Assembly: GCA_964631595.1 (NCBI GenBank)
Contig: CAZVXL010000053.1
Coordinates: 1 to 5,427, forward strand
From: UMGS1312 sp964631595
GTDB taxonomy: Bacteria > Bacillota > Clostridia > Oscillospirales > CAG-272
Direction of reading: 5' to 3'
Length of the DNA stretch: 5,427 bases
Below are positions 1 to 5,427 of this stretch, in pieces. The notes beneath the pieces are model-generated. The model was not told the DNA's origin and searched no databases. It saw nothing but the letters and a program-made list of their open reading frames with translations. Position numbers and translations under genes: made by a program. Within the stretch, counting starts at the first letter, position 1. Each line of letters opens with the position of its first letter.

Positions 1-222
1 CTCATTCTCTACCGCATCTAGTTGATTGTTGATATTTTTTACCATTGTATTTTCCTCCTTTTGGCTTAATTGTTGTTCAACAGTTTCCTGTTCTTGTTTA
101 TTGCTAACAGCTTTAGTTGTAACCTTTTCAGTTCCAACTTCTGTTGTTGTAGTAGCAACTTCCTCGATTTTGTTAACTTGAGTTTTAGCAGTTGTTTTTC
201 TGCTTGTAGCTTTTTTTGCCAT
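1..222 (-). CDS. Possible nested or fused downstream product starting at internal ATG 222
   Basis: An internal ATG at 222-220, in frame with the longer gene, is preceded by AGGGAGG (237-231) with an 8-base spacer. The product would begin MAKKATSRKTTAK and continue through about 59 residues rich in Lys, Thr, Glu and Gln, including a run of four Thr. This resembles a true N-terminus: the neighbouring 222-residue protein also begins M-x-KK followed by a charged, low-complexity tail before its folded domain. Either this is a separate gene whose upstream neighbour lost its stop codon, or one frame yields a long and a short protein sharing a C-terminus. The folded part, if there is one, lies beyond the left edge. 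The ribosome binding site is plainly visible; its use in the cell is inferred. Confidence 0.45.
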   Translation of the reverse strand, partial: MAKKATSRKTTAKTQVNKIEEVATTTTEVGTEKVTTKAVSNKQEQETVEQQLSQKEENTMVKNINNQLDAVENE

Positions 223-834
223 TTCAATTTCCTCCCTTAGTAGGTTTCTGTAATTTGATCCAAGATCTTTAAACTCAACTTTTGATAGATCAACAAGTGA
301 CCTTATAGTTAAGAATGGACCTGTCATTGTGTCATTAGGATTAGCCGCTATGTGCCTTAATAAACTAGACAATAGAGGCAACTCTTCTCTTGATATTCCT
401 GGATATGCGTAAACTAATTTCACGCATCTATCAAGATTAAATGTGTAGAATTTTTGATGCGCATTCTTTTCAGATTGCCCATCGTTGTAAGTCAACAGAA
501 GTTGTTTAACAATCTTTTCTTTTGCTTCAGGCGCAATTAATGCCATAGCTAGAACGACTGCTGCAGATTTAAGATCAAGTCCTAAATAACCAACAGGACT
601 GTTAAATTCGGATACAAGCTTTTCAAGCTCTTCAATGTGTCCGCTTATAACTTCAAGAGTATTTTCTTTAGTATACTCTTCGTTATTTAATCCTTCAGGA
701 AGCGGTTCTCGTAAAGCAAGCATAAGAGATATGAATAAAAGTTTATCACATTCCCTGTAATATTCTTTTAATTCCTCTTCTAATTCTTCCTGTGTGACTT
801 CATTGTTATCTACGGGTTCAATTGTTGTAACCAT
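1..834 (-). CDS. Unrecognised protein, possible phage gene fusion, 3' end beyond the left edge
   Basis: I do not recognise this protein. The frame is open from ATG 834 to the window edge: 278 codons with no stop when every codon is checked. The start is supported by AAAGGAG at 846-840, five bases upstream. Residues 1-30 are acidic. Residues about 30-200 look like a compact, mostly helical domain with hydrophobic stretches (for example AAVVLAMALIAP, residues 91-102) and no signal peptide or obvious catalytic motif. From residue 205 the character changes to a low-complexity Lys/Thr/Glu/Gln-rich tail. Two Met codons here (205 and 264) each have their own strong ribosome binding site in the same frame. 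The domain shares ordered motifs (SPV...GLD, LTxRSL) with the 222-residue protein encoded at 976-1644, so the two may be distant paralogues. Its G+C is about 39% against about 23% for its neighbours. It could be a virion or accessory phage protein, but the sequence does not decide. The reading frame is well supported; the function is unknown. Confidence 0.85.
   Translation of the reverse strand, partial: MVTTIEPVDNNEVTQEELEEELKEYYRECDKLLFISLMLALREPLPEGLNNEEYTKENTLEVISGHIEELEKLVSEFNSPVGYLGLDLKSAAVVLAMALIAPEAKEKIVKQLLLTYNDGQSEKNAHQKFYTFNLDRCVKLVYAYPGISREELPLLSSLLRHIAANPNDTMTGPFLTIRSLVDLSKVEFKDLGSNYRNLLREEIEMAKKATSRKTTAKTQVNKIEEVATTTTEVGTEKVTTKAVSNKQEQETVEQQLSQKEENTMVKNINNQLDAVENE
43..60 (-). 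promoter_or_regulatory. Second internal ribosome binding site and in-frame ATG (codon 264)
   Basis: AAGGAGG at 60-54, spacer AAAATACA (8 bases), then ATG at 45-43, again in phase with the starts at 834 and 222. The product would begin MVKNINNQLDAVENE and leave the window after 15 residues, so the downstream protein cannot be judged. AGGAGG is a perfect Shine-Dalgarno hexamer. As a Lys-Glu-Glu codon run it could also arise by chance in a charged tail, but the ideal spacing to an ATG argues that it functions. Confidence 0.45.
220..237 (-). promoter_or_regulatory. Internal ribosome binding site and in-frame ATG (codon 205)
   Basis: AGGGAGG at 237-231, spacer AAATTGAA, then ATG at 222-220. It lies inside the open frame that starts at 834, and position 222 is in phase with 834. 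The spacing of 8 bases equals that of the sites at 60-43 and 1659-1642 on the same strand. The complementarity to the 16S rRNA 3' end is better than at the gene's own first start. Confidence 0.55.
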
Positions 835-846
835 AGATTCTCCTTT
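835..846 (-). promoter_or_regulatory. Ribosome binding site of the left gene
   Basis: AAAGGAG at 846-840 followed by the spacer AATCT and ATG 834. It fixes the start of the left gene. The 5-base spacing is shorter than the 8 bases seen at the other starts in the window. Confidence 0.7.
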
Positions 847-890
847 ATAATGAATTATAAAAACCATTTTACTAGTTCTTACCTATATGA

Positions 891-918
891 ATAATATATA
901 GTTATTTTAATATGTAAA
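891..918 (-). promoter_or_regulatory. Candidate sigma70-type promoter for the left gene
   Basis: Reading the minus strand, TTTACA (918-913; 5 of 6 to TTGACA) and TATTAT (896-891; 5 of 6 to TATAAT) are separated by 16 bases. This places transcription start near 884 and gives a leader of about 50 bases before ATG 834. It sits just downstream of the terminator of the preceding gene, where a new promoter would be expected. The region is so AT-rich that a chance match is quite possible, and phage-encoded polymerases often use other AT-rich promoters. Confidence 0.4.
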
Positions 919-931
919 CTTTCGGAGAACT

Positions 932-961
932 AATAAAAAAAGGAAGAGCATAGCTCCTCCT
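932..961 (-). terminator. Intrinsic terminator of the 222-residue gene
   Basis: On the minus strand the sequence 961-953 (AGGAGGAGC) pairs with 949-941 (GCTCTTCCT): a 9-base-pair stem with one G-U wobble and a 3-base loop. It is followed directly by TTTTTTATT (940-932). The stem begins 15 bases after the stop codon at 978-976. Read on the plus strand the same stem contains an A-C mismatch and has a poorer T tract, so it should work mainly for the minus-strand gene. Confidence 0.85.
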
Positions 962-975
962 ATATTATTTTTTCA

Positions 976-1644
976 TTAAGATTCATAATATCTTTTAACA
1001 TTTTGAATAGCTGTTTCTGTAAATTTAGTACCATCTAAAGTTAATGCTTTACTAATAACTATTTTCTTAAGAGCTTCAGCTCTAGTTGATTTATTACATA
1101 ACATACATATTAATATAGCAAGTGATCTATAGGTTAAATATTTATCTTTACCATATTTCCATTCAAGACTATATCTGAATAGTTTAAATTCTGAATAAGC
1201 ATCATCACTATATGCTAAGAAGCATAGGTTAACTATATCAAATTTTAATTTAAAATCAGTATAGATAGGAGTGTTAGCTATTGATATAAGTATATTATAA
1301 AGATTATAATTATTAGCTGCTCCATCTAACCCAGTTGGAACTGGAGAAGATTTACCCATTTTATCTTGATATGATTTAAGATTTAAAGCAAGTAATGAAT
1401 ATTTTGTACCACTAGTACAAATAGCTTCAAATTTAGATTTATTATCTAATTTTGAATCAGATAGTATTTTAGCAATAACATTAGATTCTTCATCAGAACT
1501 TAACTCAATTTTAGCTTGTTCTTTTTTAGCTTTTGGTTGTTCTTCTTTCTTAGGTTCAACTGGTTGTTCTTGAACTTCTACAACAACCTCTTCTTGTTGT
1601 AATTCAGTATCTTGATTAACTTGATTACGATTTTTTTTACCCAT
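976..1644 (-). CDS. Unrecognised 222-residue phage protein with a charged N-terminal tail
   Basis: Complete gene; I do not recognise the product. The start ATG 1644 has AGAGGAG at 1659-1653 with an 8-base spacer, and the stop TAA is followed by an intrinsic terminator, so it is probably a single-gene transcript. Residues 1-52 form a low-complexity, probably disordered tail rich in Glu, Gln, Lys, Val and Pro (EQPVEPKKEEQPKAKKEQ, residues 26-43). Residues about 53-222 look like a compact helical domain with buried-type segments such as LYNILISIA (115-123) and SLAILICML (174-182). There are four Cys (76, 141, 180, 183), but no convincing zinc site, signal peptide or enzyme motif. SPV (100-102), GLD (105-107) and LTYRSL (170-175) recur in the same order in the left gene, suggesting distant paralogy. 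The gene is divergent from the RNA polymerase beta-like gene, with 85 bases between the start codons. A structural or nucleic-acid-associated role is possible but not shown. Confidence 0.88.
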   Translation of the reverse strand: MGKKNRNQVNQDTELQQEEVVVEVQEQPVEPKKEEQPKAKKEQAKIELSSDEESNVIAKILSDSKLDNKSKFEAICTSGTKYSLLALNLKSYQDKMGKSSPVPTGLDGAANNYNLYNILISIANTPIYTDFKLKFDIVNLCFLAYSDDAYSEFKLFRYSLEWKYGKDKYLTYRSLAILICMLCNKSTRAEALKKIVISKALTLDGTKFTETAIQNVKRYYES

Positions 1645-1729
1645 AGTATATACTCCTCTTTAGGGTTAATTTAAATATATTAATATCATCAAAAAATAAT
1701 TGACTGATATACTAATAGGAGAAAACCCT
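1645..1729. promoter_or_regulatory. Divergent intergenic region between the 222-residue gene and the polymerase gene
   Basis: Eighty-five bases must hold both upstream regions. Visible elements are the minus-strand ribosome binding site (AGAGGAG, 1659-1653), a perfect palindrome AGTATATACT at 1645-1654 overlapping it, TAGGGTT at 1661-1667, a perfect palindrome ATATTAATAT at 1677-1686 near the middle, and the plus-strand ribosome binding site. TAGGGTT recurs inverted as AACCCTA at 1724-1730, over the polymerase start codon. I see no convincing sigma70 -35/-10 pair in either direction. The central AT-rich block (about 1668-1700) is the likeliest place for promoters, possibly phage-type ones. 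Confidence 0.4.
1717..1721 (+). promoter_or_regulatory. Ribosome binding site of the RNA polymerase beta-like gene
   Basis: AGGAG, then 8 bases (AAAACCCT), then ATG 1730. This fixes the start of the long plus-strand frame and shows that the N-terminal extension of the polymerase protein is meant to be translated. Confidence 0.8.
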
Positions 1730-4700
1730 ATGATAATTACATTTGACAAACTGTATAAAAAGTATGGTTTAAGAAGAATAGAACACTTTATGAAACCAAG
1801 AGTTCTATTAGCATCTAACTTTAGTTTTCCAACTAACTCAAGTTTCCATACTTGGAAAGTTTCCCATAAAGCAGAATATTTCACAAGGAACGATGGTTTT
1901 TATAATAATGTTAGTAAAGCACAAGTTAGAACTATAACTAAGTATGACGAAGAAAACTTAGTTGGTAAAACAACTGAAAAAGTATTCCTTACTAATAAGT
2001 TTATAACAGAAAATGCTAAACTTATAAAAGAATATAAATTCCTCAAACCAGATCAAGAGATTAACTGTAACGATAAGGTTCTTAAGATTAATAACTATGG
2101 TGCTCTTAATGAGTGTTATAAGTATATGACTCAACCTTTATTACAATTTAATCAATATTCTAATATGTTTAATTCTATATTAAAACATATGTTTATAGAC
2201 GAAGAACGTCAACATATTTTTATTCAAGTTGAAATACCAGCTAAGTTATTAAAGAGAACTGAATATGATAAATTAGCTAAAGGATTAAGACCTGCACATA
2301 TGGATTTGTTTCCAGATTCTAAAGGATTTACTATTTTAGAATTATGGAAGTTTTTAACTCCTTCTTATTCTAAAGATTCTTTATTTAGTAAGATACCTAA
2401 ATTAAAATACAAAAATATTAACTTATTATTCTCTTTAGATAATAAATTACTTTTACTTAATATGGAAGCATTAGCTGGATGTGTTAGTGAACTAGGTGTT
2501 AGTTTTGAAAACATTAAACCTAGAAAAGCTGATGTATTTAGAAAAATGTTCTATGTTATGTTAGAAGAATTTATAGCAACTCCAGCTATGTCTGATCAAG
2601 AGTTAGAAAAATTAGAAAATAATCTTAATACTAACGCAGGACAAACTATAGTTAATTCTTCACAAGACTCAGTTGTTCAAGTTAATGAACCAGATAACAA
2701 AATGACTATAAAAGAGTCTTCTCTAAAAGAACAAGTCATAGGTGTAAATAATAATAAACCAGCTCCTAAATATACTTCTATATCTGATATGGTTGGTAAA
2801 TTAAAGAAACTTAATGAAGAACCTATGCTTAAAATACAAAGTGAACAAGAAACAGATTTAGACGACGCTATTGATGGCGTTCTTAAAAGGCTAGATGAAA
2901 AAGAAAGTGAAGATCTTTATGATAATCTAGTAGAAGAAATAGAGAAAAATGAACAAATTGAAAATAGTGTAGATGATGGATGGGAAGAAGATGATGATGT
3001 TAATCTTCTAGATAAAAAAGTAAATATATCAGAGATACAAATCTCAGACGATGAAATTAACCTTAAGACTTTAGCAGAACTTGAATCTGAAGTTTATAAT
3101 TATAATAATGTTTTAGATAAAATAGATTATCTAAAAGAAAATAAAGTATTAGATAAAAAGAATGCTAACAAAATGAAAGATATATTAGAAAAGCAAGCTA
3201 AATCTAAAGATCCTTATAAATCTAATCAGACATTAGAAGATATTCTTAATGATGAAAAAGATAAATTAGATTTAGAATTAGATAAAGTTATGATAACTGA
3301 AAATAAAGTTGTCTTTGATAAAAGTTATAATAATGATACTTCTAATGTATTAAGAAGGCAATATTTAAAGAATCAATATCATAAAGATATTATAAGATGC
3401 GTCTATAGTTTACAGAATGGTAATATCATCGTGGAGAATTATGATATTAATACCATAGAGGACGCATTAGGAACTTTAGAAGAACATAGTTTAACTTTAA
3501 GAACTTTAGATAACAAAACACATAATATAAAATTCTTTTTACCTCTTATAAAAGAAAACGGTGAGATGACTATCAATAATCAAAATTATATGCAAAGATT
3601 TCAACGTAATAACTTACCTATAAGTAAGTTATCTAGAGAAGAAGTTAAGTTAAGTAGTTATTATGGTAAATTGTTTGTTTCTAAAGCTACATATAAGAAA
3701 GATGATATAGGATACTTTATTATGCAACAACTTGCTAAACGTTATGAAGCTGGTGGTGATATTAAAGATCTTATTATGTTACCTTCTAATAATGAAGAAG
3801 TTAAATTACCTTTAGATTATTCTCATTTCTCTAGATATGTAAAAGCTTTTAAGTTTAAAGATTATCAATTCAACTTTGAATATAAGAACAGAGCTAAACT
3901 ATTTAAAGATTTAGAAGAAGAAGCATTAGCTACATTAGAAAATGATAATTCTTGTGTATTAATGGGGCACAGAAAAGGAACTCCTATCTTAATGGGAATA
4001 GATGGAACTATGTATGAATATGTTAAAGGTAATTATACAGATATAGGAGATATATTTACTCTATTAGATATATCTAGAGATATAGCACCTATAGAGTTCT
4101 CTGCTATAAGAATATTTAAGAAACAAATACCAACTGTATTATTGCTTTCTTATTATTTAGGATTAACTAATTTACTTAAAACTTTAGAAATGAAGTTTGA
4201 ATTAATAGAACCTAATCAAAGAGCATCTACTGATTTTAATCAGATAGCTATTAAGTTCCAAGATAAAAAGTTAGTTATAACTAGAGATCACGACTTAGGA
4301 GATATGGTAGTAGGTGGGTTACTTAGTATACAAAAAATATTAAAAGATCTTCCTATTAAAGTTCTTAATGATAAGAACTCATTCTCTGTATTATGTAATA
4401 AGTTAGAGTATTCTATTCTTTATATAAACGAAATTAAAATTATGGAAACTCTATTCGTAGATCCTATTACATTAACTATATTAAAAGCTGGTAGATTACC
4501 AACTAGTTTTAAAGGATTATTAATGGAAGCTAATAATTTATTATTAGACGACAATTATACTAATCCTAATAATATAAAGAGTATGGCTATAAAAGGATAT
4601 GAACGTATAGCCGGATTAATATATAATAATCTTACTAAAGCAGTTAGAGAGTATGAAGGTAAATCTGCTTTCTCTAGAGCTAAGATTAATATGAATCCTT

Positions 4701-5427
4701 ATGTTATTATACAAGCTATACAAGAAGATAGTACTACTGTCTTAGTAGATGATTTAAATCCTGTATCTTCTATTAAACAAACTGAAGATGTTAGTTATCT
4801 AGGTGCATTAGGATTTAATAAAGAAACATTAGTAAGACAAAGTCGTATATTTAACGAGAGTGAAGTAGGAATCATTTCAGAAGCTGTTAAAGATAGTAGT
4901 GATGTTGGTATTACTGCGTATATGACAGCAGCTCCTAAAATAGAAAACTTGAGAGGAACCATAGGAGAGTATGATGAAAATAAAGATGGTATAGCTACTA
5001 CATTTAGCACATCCGCTTTATTAAGTCCTTTTGGTTTACAAGATGACGGAAAACGCTTAAATTTCGCATCCATTCATAACGCTCACGTTATTCCTATTAA
5101 CACTATGAGAGCTCCTTATGTTAGAACTGGTTATGAAGCTGTTATACCTATTAGAGCAGGTGAACGTTTCGTAGTTGTAGCTGAAGACAAAGGAGTTGTT
5201 ACTAAAGTTACTTCTTCACAAGTAGAAGTTGCTTATGGTAAAGATAAAAAGAAAAAAACTTATAAGTATAGAAACTGGACTACTAAAGAAGAATCAGATG
5301 CTTGTTATACACATATAATGGTTCCTAATGTAAAAGAAGGAGATAAAGTAGATAAAGATGATACTCTTATCTACGATAAGTTATTCTTCGAACCAGATAT
5401 ATTTAATCCTAAAAGAGTTATTTATAA
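1730..5427 (+). CDS. Phage multisubunit RNA polymerase beta (RpoB-like) subunit with a long N-terminal extension, 3' end beyond the right edge
   Basis: The frame is open for 1,232 codons without a stop. The later part aligns by eye with bacterial RpoB. PLIKENGEMTINNQ (605-618) matches the MTDNGTFVINGTE block, leading into SSYYGKLFV (642-650). DDNYTNPNNIKS (940-951) and the following GLI...KAVRE match DDIDHLGNRRIRSVG...RAVKE. DDLNPVSSI...SYLGALG (1007-1028) matches the rifampicin-pocket/fork region. DDGKR...P...P.V.TG.E (1105-1136) matches E. coli beta 674-705 without gaps. The EGDKVDKDDTL stretch (1203-1213) matches GEPVERGDVL. The NGYNFEDS block would lie just outside the window. The expected role is the beta half of the catalytic core, working with a beta-prime-like partner not seen here to transcribe phage genes; virion or non-virion type cannot be told. 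In E. coli RpoB the MTDNGTF block lies little more than 100 residues from the start; here it is near residue 605. Residues 1-285 look folded and unrecognised; 286-530 form an Asn/Ser-rich then strongly charged linker. Some phages split beta in two, so the true C-terminus is unknown. Confidence 0.9.
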   Translation, partial: MIITFDKLYKKYGLRRIEHFMKPRVLLASNFSFPTNSSFHTWKVSHKAEYFTRNDGFYNNVSKAQVRTITKYDEENLVGKTTEKVFLTNKFITENAKLIKEYKFLKPDQEINCNDKVLKINNYGALNECYKYMTQPLLQFNQYSNMFNSILKHMFIDEERQHIFIQVEIPAKLLKRTEYDKLAKGLRPAHMDLFPDSKGFTILELWKFLTPSYSKDSLFSKIPKLKYKNINLLFSLDNKLLLLNMEALAGCVSELGVSFENIKPRKADVFRKMFYVMLEEFIATPAMSDQELEKLENNLNTNAGQTIVNSSQDSVVQVNEPDNKMTIKESSLKEQVIGVNNNKPAPKYTSISDMVGKLKKLNEEPMLKIQSEQETDLDDAIDGVLKRLDEKESEDLYDNLVEEIEKNEQIENSVDDGWEEDDDVNLLDKKVNISEIQISDDEINLKTLAELESEVYNYNNVLDKIDYLKENKVLDKKNANKMKDILEKQAKSKDPYKSNQTLEDILNDEKDKLDLELDKVMITENKVVFDKSYNNDTSNVLRRQYLKNQYHKDIIRCVYSLQNGNIIVENYDINTIEDALGTLEEHSLTLRTLDNKTHNIKFFLPLIKENGEMTINNQNYMQRFQRNNLPISKLSREEVKLSSYYGKLFVSKATYKKDDIGYFIMQQLAKRYEAGGDIKDLIMLPSNNEEVKLPLDYSHFSRYVKAFKFKDYQFNFEYKNRAKLFKDLEEEALATLENDNSCVLMGHRKGTPILMGIDGTMYEYVKGNYTDIGDIFTLLDISRDIAPIEFSAIRIFKKQIPTVLLLSYYLGLTNLLKTLEMKFELIEPNQRASTDFNQIAIKFQDKKLVITRDHDLGDMVVGGLLSIQKILKDLPIKVLNDKNSFSVLCNKLEYSILYINEIKIMETLFVDPITLTILKAGRLPTSFKGLLMEANNLLLDDNYTNPNNIKSMAIKGYERIAGLIYNNLTKAVREYEGKSAFSRAKINMNPYVIIQAIQEDSTTVLVDDLNPVSSIKQTEDVSYLGALGFNKETLVRQSRIFNESEVGIISEAVKDSSDVGITAYMTAAPKIENLRGTIGEYDENKDGIATTFSTSALLSPFGLQDDGKRLNFASIHNAHVIPINTMRAPYVRTGYEAVIPIRAGERFVVVAEDKGVVTKVTSSQVEVAYGKDKKKKTYKYRNWTTKEESDACYTHIMVPNVKEGDKVDKDDTLIYDKLFFEPDIFNPKRVIY

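Noticed and set aside
1..834. Left gene as a frameshifted or broken gene
   Set aside because: Every codon from 834 to 1 was checked and no stop or phase change is present. The internal starts are in the same frame, so nothing indicates decay.
1705..1713. Extended -10 motif (TG-n-TATACT) upstream of the polymerase gene
   Set aside because: Transcription would start near 1720, inside the ribosome binding site at 1717-1721, which would destroy it. No -35 element lies at the right distance.
1666..1884. Minus-strand 72-codon open frame overlapping the divergent region and the polymerase start
   Set aside because: It overlaps the well-supported polymerase gene antisense and runs through the intergenic control region. 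I regard it as a chance frame.
3397..3467. Inverted repeat ATGCGTC / GACGCAT inside the polymerase gene
   Set aside because: The arms are only 7 bases, separated by 57 bases within coding sequence, with no T tract or other sign of function.
4795..5073. Minus-strand 92-codon open frame
   Set aside because: It lies antisense to the most RpoB-like part of the polymerase gene, where codon constraint easily leaves the opposite strand open. It has no supporting gene context.
1730..5427. Single-chain T7-like or crAss-like phage RNA polymerase
   Set aside because: The recognisable blocks align specifically with bacterial RpoB (MTDNGTF, DDIDHLGNRR, fork/rifampicin and HDDANR regions), in RpoB order. 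No DFDxD catalytic motif is visible in the window.

Overview
The window looks like part of a large, AT-rich bacteriophage genome. The main evidence is a very long, edge-truncated reading frame on the + strand (1730 to the right edge, 1,232 codons visible). From about residue 540 onward it can be aligned by eye with the beta subunit (RpoB) of bacterial multisubunit RNA polymerase. It is too diverged to be a host rpoB, and about 540 residues precede its RpoB-like part. Phage-encoded beta and beta-prime relatives are known from jumbo phages (phiKZ, PBS1/AR9 and relatives). The strong purine-rich ribosome binding sites (AGGAG or AGGAGG, usually 8 bases before ATG) show bacterial-type translation, and the standard genetic code fits. 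The sequence does not identify the host or the phage genus.

Layout, left to right. (1) 1-834, minus strand: a reading frame open to the left edge, encoding an unrecognised protein. Two further strong ribosome binding sites with ATG codons lie inside it, in the same frame (ATG at 222 and at 45), so it may be a fusion of adjacent genes or may make nested products. (2) 835-975: the leader of that gene with a possible sigma70-like promoter, and a clear intrinsic terminator for the next gene. (3) 976-1644, minus strand: a complete 222-residue protein of unknown function with a charged N-terminal tail. It shares a small set of ordered motifs with the first gene, so the two may be distant paralogues. 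(4) 1645-1729: a short divergent intergenic region containing both ribosome binding sites, two perfect 10-base palindromes and a 7-base inverted repeat. (5) 1730-5427, plus strand: the RNA polymerase beta-like gene, running off the right edge about 20 residues before the next conserved RpoB block would be expected.

The first gene is much richer in G+C (93 of 240 bases in four hand-counted lines, about 39%) than the second gene and the polymerase gene (42 of 180 bases in each, about 23%). This suggests different histories for the two sides of the 835-975 gap. How the minus-strand proteins relate to the polymerase is unknown. They are divergent from it and so are not in its operon.
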